From contig CALGUG010000033.1 in assembly GCA_937902315.1 (NCBI GenBank), forward strand, positions 1-64,000: a DNA stretch of 64,000 nt, read 5' to 3'. The notes beneath the pieces were generated by a model. The model was not told where the DNA came from. It ran no database searches and was given only the letters and a program-made list of their open reading frames with translations. The stretch is from an uncultured Chloroflexales bacterium. GTDB lineage: Bacteria > Chloroflexota > Chloroflexia > Chloroflexales > Chloroflexaceae. Shown piece after piece: positions 59,256 through 64,000 of the stretch. A program made the translations under genes and the position numbers. Each line of letters opens with the position of its first letter. Positions within the stretch are counted from its first letter, which is position 1.

Positions 59256-62114
59256 ATGTCTGATTGGATTCGTGTGTATGGCGCACGAGAACATAATCTG
59301 AAAAATATCGATGTTCAGTTCCCTCGCAACAAGTTAGTGGTCGTAACCGGCCTCTCGGGATCGGGTAAATCGACGCTAGCCTTCGATACAATCTTTGCAG
59401 AGGGTCAACGCCGCTACGTCGAAAGCCTCTCGGCCTACGCCCGCCAATTTCTGGGCCAACTCAGCAAGCCGGATGTCGACCGTATCGAAGGGCTCTCGCC
59501 CGCGATCGCGATCGATCAAAAGGGCGGGTCGCGCAACCCGCGCTCGACCGTCGGCACCATCACCGAGATCTACGACTTTCTGCGCCTGCTCTTTGCGCGC
59601 ATCGGCCGCCCCCATTGCCCGATCTGCGGCAAAGCGCTGCAGCGCCAAACCGCTCAGCAAATGGTCGACGCGCTCTTAGGGCTGCCAGACCGCACCCGCC
59701 TGCTTCTGCTCGCGCCCGTGGTGCAAGATCGCAAAGGCGAGCACCAGAAGGTCTTCGACAACGCGCGGCGCTCGGGTTTTGTGCGCGTGCGAGTCGACGG
59801 CGAAGTCTACGAACTAGACGAAGAGATCACGCTCGACAAGCAGCAGAACCACACCATCGAGATCGTGGTCGACCGCTTGGTGATACGCCAGCACGAGAGC
59901 AATAAGCCCGCTGATCACCCCGACCGCGTGCGTATCAGCGATAGCGTCGAAACAGCCCTCAAGCTCGGCAAGGGTGTGATCTTAGCCCAGATCGTCGACG
60001 GCGAGCAGTTGGTGTTTTCCGAACAATACGCCTGTCCCGAGCACGGCCCGGTCAATCTACGGGCGCTCGAGCCGCGCGATTTCTCCTTCAACAATCCGCA
60101 GGGCGCCTGCCCGACCTGCACGGGCATGGGCGAGGTACAAGACTTCGACCCCGATCTGGTGATCGGCGATAAGCGCCTGTCGCTCAGAGAGGGCGCGATC
60201 GCTCCGTGGAGCCAAGCCAGCAGGGTTGAGCGACGCGCTTACGATGAGCTGCTGGCCTCCTTGGCCGAGGCGCTCAACTTCTCGCTCGAAACGCCCTTCG
60301 CCGAGCTGTCCCCCGCCATTCAAGAGAGCATCTTGCACGGTTCGGGCAGCGAGGTGCTGAAGCTGCGCTTCCTGGTGCGTGGCGAGCCGGTCGAAACCGC
60401 CAGCCCATTCGAGGGCGTGATCCCCAACCTGCGTCGCCAACTGAGCGCCAACGACAAGCTGCAAGAGACCTTCAGCGCCTATATGTCGCCGCGCACCTGT
60501 CCGAGCTGCCAAGACGCGCGTCTGCGCCCCGAGATCTTGGCGGTCAGCGTCGACGGCCGCAATATCGCCCAACTCTCGGCCCTCTCGGTCAGCGAGGCGC
60601 TAGAATGGGCCGAGAGCTTTGCCAACGGCGACCAGCTCTCTCAGCGCGAGCGTATGATCGCCGAGCCGATTCTGAAAGAGGTTAGGGCGCGCCTCAGCTT
60701 CCTGATGGATGTCGGCCTAAACTACCTCGAGCTCGACCGCAGCGCGACTAGCCTTTCGGGCGGCGAATCGCAGCGCATTCGGCTCGCGACTCAAGTCGGC
60801 TCGGGCCTGAGCGGCGTGCTCTACGTCTTAGACGAACCCTCGATTGGCCTGCACCCGCGCGACAACCAGCGCCTCTTACAGACCTTACTGCGCATGCGCG
60901 ATCTGGGCAACACGGTCTTGGTGGTCGAACACGATGAAGAGACCATTCGAGCCGCCGACTGGATCATCGATATCGGGCCGCTGGCTGGCGAGGCGGGCGG
61001 CGAGCTGCTGGTCAGCGGCAGCTTCGAGGATCTGCTGGCCGCGCCGCGCTCGATCACCGGCCAATTTATGAGCGGCAAGCGCAGCATTCCTGTGCCAAAG
61101 CAGCGACGCAGCGGCAACGGGCGCTTCCTGAAGCTGCGCGGCGCGCGCGGTCACAACCTCCAGAATGTCGATGTCGACATCCCATTGGGCTGCTTGGTCT
61201 GCGTCACCGGCGTGAGCGGCAGCGGCAAGAGCACGCTGGTCAACGATACGCTCTACGCCAGCTTAGCCCAAACGCTCTACAGCGCTAAACAGCGTCCCGA
61301 AGCCTACGACAAGCTGATTGGGATCGAACAGATCGACAAAGTGATAGATATCGACCAAAGCCCGATCGGGCGCACGCCGCGCTCGAATCCAGCCACCTAC
61401 AGCAAGGTCTTCGACCCGATCCGCCAGCTCTTCGCCAACACCAACGAGGCCAAGGCGCGCGCCTACGACGCAGGGCGCTTCTCGTTCAACCTCAAGGGCG
61501 GGCGCTGCGAGCACTGCGGCGGCGAAGGTTACATTCAAGTCGAGATGCAGTTCCTGCCCGATCTGTTCGTGCCCTGCGAGGTCTGCGGCGGCACGCGCTA
61601 CAACCGCGAAACGCTCGATATCCGCTATCGAGGCAAGAATATCGCCGAGGTCTTGGACATGACCGTCAGCGAGGCGCTTGAGTTCTTCGAGCGCGTGCCC
61701 AACATCCGCGACAAACTCGAAGCGCTCAACGATGTAGGCCTGAACTATCTGCGCTTGGGCCAGCCCGCTACCACGCTTTCGGGCGGCGAAGCGCAGCGCG
61801 TTAAGCTGGCTAGCGAGTTGGCGCGCCGCTCTACCGGGCGCACGCTCTACATTCTCGACGAGCCGACCACCGGCCTGCACTTCGCCGATGTCGAGCAGCT
61901 GTTAGGGGTTTTGCAGCGGCTGGTCGACGCGGGCAACAGCGTGTTGGTGATCGAGCACAACCTCGATATGATCAAAAGCGCCGACTGGATCATCGATATG
62001 GGGCCAGAGGGCGGTTCGGGCGGCGGGCGAGTGGTCGCTGCTGGCACCCCAGAAGCGGTGATGCAGGTCGCAGAATCCTTTACAGGCCAAGCGCTGCGCC
62101 AAGTGCTAGCCTAA
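59256..62114 (+). CDS. uvrA: excinuclease ABC subunit A
   Basis: A 952-residue ATPase that finds DNA lesions in nucleotide excision repair. Two Walker A sites, GLSGSGKSTLAFD and GVSGSGKSTLVND, and two signature LSGGE segments are present. Zinc modules include CPICGKALQ (first), CPEHGPVN...CPTC (second), and the C-terminal CEHCGGEGYIQVEMQFLPD followed by CEVCGG. Normal length. The start at 59256 follows TGGAG; an ATG at 59244 lies inside that ribosome site. A terminator follows. No SOS box could be recognised. Confidence 0.98.
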   Translation: MSDWIRVYGAREHNLKNIDVQFPRNKLVVVTGLSGSGKSTLAFDTIFAEGQRRYVESLSAYARQFLGQLSKPDVDRIEGLSPAIAIDQKGGSRNPRSTVGTITEIYDFLRLLFARIGRPHCPICGKALQRQTAQQMVDALLGLPDRTRLLLLAPVVQDRKGEHQKVFDNARRSGFVRVRVDGEVYELDEEITLDKQQNHTIEIVVDRLVIRQHESNKPADHPDRVRISDSVETALKLGKGVILAQIVDGEQLVFSEQYACPEHGPVNLRALEPRDFSFNNPQGACPTCTGMGEVQDFDPDLVIGDKRLSLREGAIAPWSQASRVERRAYDELLASLAEALNFSLETPFAELSPAIQESILHGSGSEVLKLRFLVRGEPVETASPFEGVIPNLRRQLSANDKLQETFSAYMSPRTCPSCQDARLRPEILAVSVDGRNIAQLSALSVSEALEWAESFANGDQLSQRERMIAEPILKEVRARLSFLMDVGLNYLELDRSATSLSGGESQRIRLATQVGSGLSGVLYVLDEPSIGLHPRDNQRLLQTLLRMRDLGNTVLVVEHDEETIRAADWIIDIGPLAGEAGGELLVSGSFEDLLAAPRSITGQFMSGKRSIPVPKQRRSGNGRFLKLRGARGHNLQNVDVDIPLGCLVCVTGVSGSGKSTLVNDTLYASLAQTLYSAKQRPEAYDKLIGIEQIDKVIDIDQSPIGRTPRSNPATYSKVFDPIRQLFANTNEAKARAYDAGRFSFNLKGGRCEHCGGEGYIQVEMQFLPDLFVPCEVCGGTRYNRETLDIRYRGKNIAEVLDMTVSEALEFFERVPNIRDKLEALNDVGLNYLRLGQPATTLSGGEAQRVKLASELARRSTGRTLYILDEPTTGLHFADVEQLLGVLQRLVDAGNSVLVIEHNLDMIKSADWIIDMGPEGGSGGGRVVAAGTPEAVMQVAESFTGQALRQVLA

Positions 62115-62130
62115 AGCGCCCCTAAAGCAG

Positions 62131-62160
62131 AAGAGACAGCCGTTGGCAAGCTGTCTCTTT
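62131..62160 (+). terminator. terminator of uvrA
   Basis: AGAGACAGC and GCTGTCTCT around a short loop, then TTTG; about 20 bp after the stop codon. Confidence 0.85.
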
Positions 62161-62195
62161 GTTTTATCGCCACTCGTTCCCTCGATTGTTTTCAG

Positions 62196-62258
62196 ACTCT
62201 GACGGAGAGGTCCAAAGCTTCCATGCGGCTTCTAGCGCGTCCGCCTTCGGCTATCAAC
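62196..62258 (+). repeat. family B interspersed repeat
   Basis: CTCTGACGGAGAGGTCC to GCGCGTCCGCCTTCGGCTAT; left border of the mosaic. Confidence 0.7.
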
Positions 62259-62276
62259 ATCCCTTCCAAACATTCG

Positions 62277-62385
62277 GCTTCTCTTTGGCCTTCGGCATAG
62301 CAGAACTTGGCTATCTTTGTTGTGTGAGATTTCGCGCGGCAGCGCGAAATCTCACACAACTTTTTCCCTAGACCTTCCCAGCTTG
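62277..62385 (-). repeat. partial family A repeat (inverted) with 19-bp hairpin
   Basis: TTTGGCCTTCGGCATAGCAG and the hairpin GTTGTGTGAGATTTCGCGC (62319-62337) pairing perfectly with 62342-62360. One end is missing. Confidence 0.78.
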
Positions 62386-62416
62386 CGAGGGTGCGGCACT
62401 GTGAGCGGCTTGTGCT

Positions 62417-62690
62417 CCCTTCTCCCGCAATGCTATGCATTACCCAAAAGTCGTGTCGGCAGCAACAGGCGATCGTTCGCATACCATCCCGGGAGTATCC
62501 TTGAGAGCACAGAACTCAGAGAGCTTGTATGCGATTTCGCTACGCGAAATCGCATACAACATCAACATTCACCCCCTCGCCCGCAGTGCGGGAGAGGGGG
62601 CCGGGGGGTGAGGGCAGATAACGCTGACCGTATGTCGATTTGTGGGTAATGTACAGCTCCCGCAATGCGGGAGAAGGGTCGGGGATGAGG
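62417..62690 (+). repeat. family C repeat with inserted variable hairpin
   Basis: Full family C blocks; between them TTGTATGCGATTTCGC (62525-62540) pairs perfectly with 62544-62559, an arm-variable hairpin that the 32.7-kb copy lacks. Confidence 0.8.
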
Positions 62691-62708
62691 GCAGCTAGCC
62701 CCCTGTTC

Positions 62709-62767
62709 AGTAGCCGGAGGCGGACGCGGTCGGGATCGAATGGGAGCCAGAAGCCCATCCGCCAAAG
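62709..62767 (-). repeat. family B interspersed repeat (inverted)
   Basis: CAGTAGCCGGAGGCGGACGC to CCCATCCGCCAAAG; right border of the mosaic. Confidence 0.7.
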
Positions 62768-62838
62768 CTAAACAAACAAGCTTTTAGGCAGTTCGCTCGC
62801 TTCCAAGCAGAATTATTTCTTTCGCCTCATTTTCGAGC

Positions 62839-62868
62839 TTAAAACAGTTCGAAAAGTAACGCTATAAT
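62839..62868 (+). promoter_or_regulatory. promoter of aldo/keto reductase gene
   Basis: TTAAAA, 18-bp spacer, TATAAT, 72 bp before the start codon. The -10 is perfect, the -35 4/6. Confidence 0.5.
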
Positions 62869-62940
62869 GGCAGATATCGAGTACAATCATACGCATTCTG
62901 CTGATCTAACTACACGCTTTTTCCAATAGAAATCGTTCCT

Positions 62941-63879
62941 ATGCAAGCACTTCCCACCTTTACGCCCCGACGTGAACTCGGGCGCACTGGCTTCTACGCC
63001 AGTCAGATCGGTATCGGCGATATCGCAGACCGCAGTATCCCGCTCGATGAGTGTGTCGCCACCCTGCGGCGCGCCCTCGACGCAGGTCTGAACCTGATCG
63101 ATACCGCCCCTAACTACGAAGACGGCTACTCAGAGCAGATCGTTGGGGCCGCCGTGCGCGGCTATCAGCGCGACAAGCTCTTTATCATCAGTAAAATCGA
63201 TCACTTCGATCAGCCGGTCGGCGAGCAGATCGATGGATCGTTGCAGCGGCTCGGGCTGGAATACACCGACGCCTTCGTCTTTCACGGGCTGTCGAGCCTC
63301 GAAACCTTCGAGCAGCTCAACCAGCCGGGCGGCGGCTTCGACCAACTGGCCGCTGCGATCGCGGCAGGCAAAACGCGCTTCGGCGGCATTTCGTCGCACA
63401 ACCCCGATGTGCTGCGCGCCGCCATCGAAGCTGGGCGCTGCGACATCGCGCTCTTCCCGATCGGCGCATTTGTCGATATGCGTTATATCACTGAGATTCT
63501 GCCGCTCACCCGCGAACGAGGCGTGGGCAGCGTCTGTTTCAAGACCTTCGGCGCTGGCAAGCTGCTCGGCGACACCAGCGGCTATAATCAACCGCTGCAA
63601 CTGCGCCCGCGCGGCAAGCTTTCATCGGGCGGCAGCAACGACACGGTGGCGGTTCTGCCTCGCCTGAGCGTGCGCGAGTGTGTGCACTACACGCTCACGA
63701 TCGATCCCGATGTGGCGCTGCTCGGCATGAGCTTCCCCAACGAGCAAGATCAAGCTCTGGCAGCGGCTAAAGACTTCGTACCACTTTCGCCTGAACAACT
63801 AGAAGACATCCGCCTGCGCGCGATCGAAGCGCGTCGAGATAAAGGCCCTTGCTGGTGGAATCCTGATCCAGATGCCTAA
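62941..63879 (+). CDS. aldo/keto reductase
   Basis: A 312-residue NADPH-dependent oxidoreductase of the aldo/keto reductase superfamily (TIM barrel). DTAPNYEDGYSE carries the Asp and Tyr of the catalytic tetrad, SKID the Lys and FVFHGL the His. The start RRELGRTGFYASQIGIGDIA is typical of the short bacterial branch. The C-terminal third is less conserved. Substrate unknown. The ribosome site is weak. It is followed by a new gene with a strong Shine-Dalgarno site. Confidence 0.94.
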   Translation: MQALPTFTPRRELGRTGFYASQIGIGDIADRSIPLDECVATLRRALDAGLNLIDTAPNYEDGYSEQIVGAAVRGYQRDKLFIISKIDHFDQPVGEQIDGSLQRLGLEYTDAFVFHGLSSLETFEQLNQPGGGFDQLAAAIAAGKTRFGGISSHNPDVLRAAIEAGRCDIALFPIGAFVDMRYITEILPLTRERGVGSVCFKTFGAGKLLGDTSGYNQPLQLRPRGKLSSGGSNDTVAVLPRLSVRECVHYTLTIDPDVALLGMSFPNEQDQALAAAKDFVPLSPEQLEDIRLRAIEARRDKGPCWWNPDPDA

Positions 63880-63949
63880 ACTCTATCTGAAGATCTGATA
63901 GACAGGTTGCTCTTCTCAAAGCGGAGTCTTTGTATCAAAGGAGAAAATA

Positions 63950-64000
63950 ATGACCCACTCCCAAAGCGGTGAGGGTTCAGCAACGCAAGCTGACGCAACA
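63950..64000 (+). CDS. partial coding region, start only
   Basis: AAAGGAG seven bases before ATG 63950 opens a frame of 17 codons (MTHSQSGEGSATQADAT) running off the window. Polar and Ala/Ser/Thr-rich; too short to identify. Confidence 0.5.
   Translation, partial: MTHSQSGEGSATQADAT

Larger units (their letters stand above)
62161..62838. other. repeat mosaic between uvrA and aldo/keto reductase
   Basis: About 680 bp without a gene: family B direct (62196-62258), partial inverted A (62277-62385), C (62417-62690) and B inverted (62709-62767). Confidence 0.65.

Noticed and set aside
62317..62649. 110-codon ORF between uvrA and the aldo/keto reductase
   Set aside because: It consists of family A and C repeat sequence; the same peptide appears at other family C copies.

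Overview
The window reads as an ordinary chromosomal stretch of a free-living bacterium, most likely of the phylum Chloroflexota (class Chloroflexia). This rests on the gene content: secreted proteins and lipoproteins with Thr/Ser/Pro stalks, a Flp-type pilin, a sortase, an Rrf2 regulator, an ABC-F protein, a DUF2085 membrane protein and NarL-type two-component pairs. Genes are moderately GC-rich and intergenic DNA is loaded with short interspersed repeats. No phototrophy genes, transposase or CRISPR array is visible. Placement below phylum is not secure.

Layout. 1-57 is the 5' end of a 16S rRNA gene on the minus strand, behind a perfect TTGACA-17-TATAAT promoter. 1.0-5.6 kb: upp, an MFS transporter, a solitary DNA methyltransferase, a DedA protein with a small membrane partner, and a Flp pilin. 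6.2-10.4 kb: mrp, moaA, an Rrf2 regulator and a rhomboid protease. 10.6-15.1 kb: an unusual two-DHp histidine kinase with its response regulator, a DUF1697 protein and a fatty acid desaturase. 15.4-20.5 kb (minus): ThuA-like protein, sigma-70 factor, gpmI and a secreted stalk protein. 20.9-26.9 kb: asnS, dnaG and a beta-propeller lipoprotein. 27.3-28.7 kb (minus): TlpA-like lipoprotein and DUF2085 protein. 28.9-32.4 kb: a mosaic cysteine-hydrolase-like protein, a sortase and a SEC-C protein. 33.1-34.8 kb (minus): an ABC-F ATPase behind a leader that looks like a ribosome-mediated attenuator. 35.2-37.3 kb: a 3-hydroxyisobutyrate-dehydrogenase-family enzyme, a small protein and a Crp/Fnr regulator. 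38.0-45.8 kb: GNAT, dual-specificity phosphatase, a barrel enzyme-like protein with a zinc-ribbon membrane protein, hisC and a GAF/PAS histidine kinase. 46.8-52.3 kb: a radical SAM/HhH protein, an SDR, an AT-rich gap and a Kef-type antiporter. 52.8-58.9 kb (minus): an S9 peptidase coupled to a small DHp-like protein lacking its histidine, and a sugar ABC importer without its ATPase. 59.3-64 kb: uvrA, an aldo/keto reductase and the start of a further gene.

The most striking non-genic content is four repeat families that fill nearly every intergenic gap longer than 300 bp. Family A (about 120-170 bp) has ends like ATACCAAATCCG / CGGATTTGGTAT and a GCCGAAGGCC core. Family B (about 60 bp) carries GCGTCCGCC and often brackets other repeats in inverted pairs. 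Family C (170-270 bp) contains ATGCATTACCCAAAAGTCGT. Family D contains GGTGC/GCACC hairpins. Many A and C copies, and some lone sites, carry hairpins that keep a TTTCGC...GCGAAA core while the outer arms differ from copy to copy yet stay complementary.

The best candidates for something undescribed are these arm-variable hairpins and B-bounded mosaics, the ABC-F leader, the kinase with two DHp segments and one ATPase, the DHp-like protein with Tyr in place of His, and the hydrolase-like protein whose LysM-like repeats interrupt an Ig-like fold. All functional statements are sequence-reading inferences; no database search was run.
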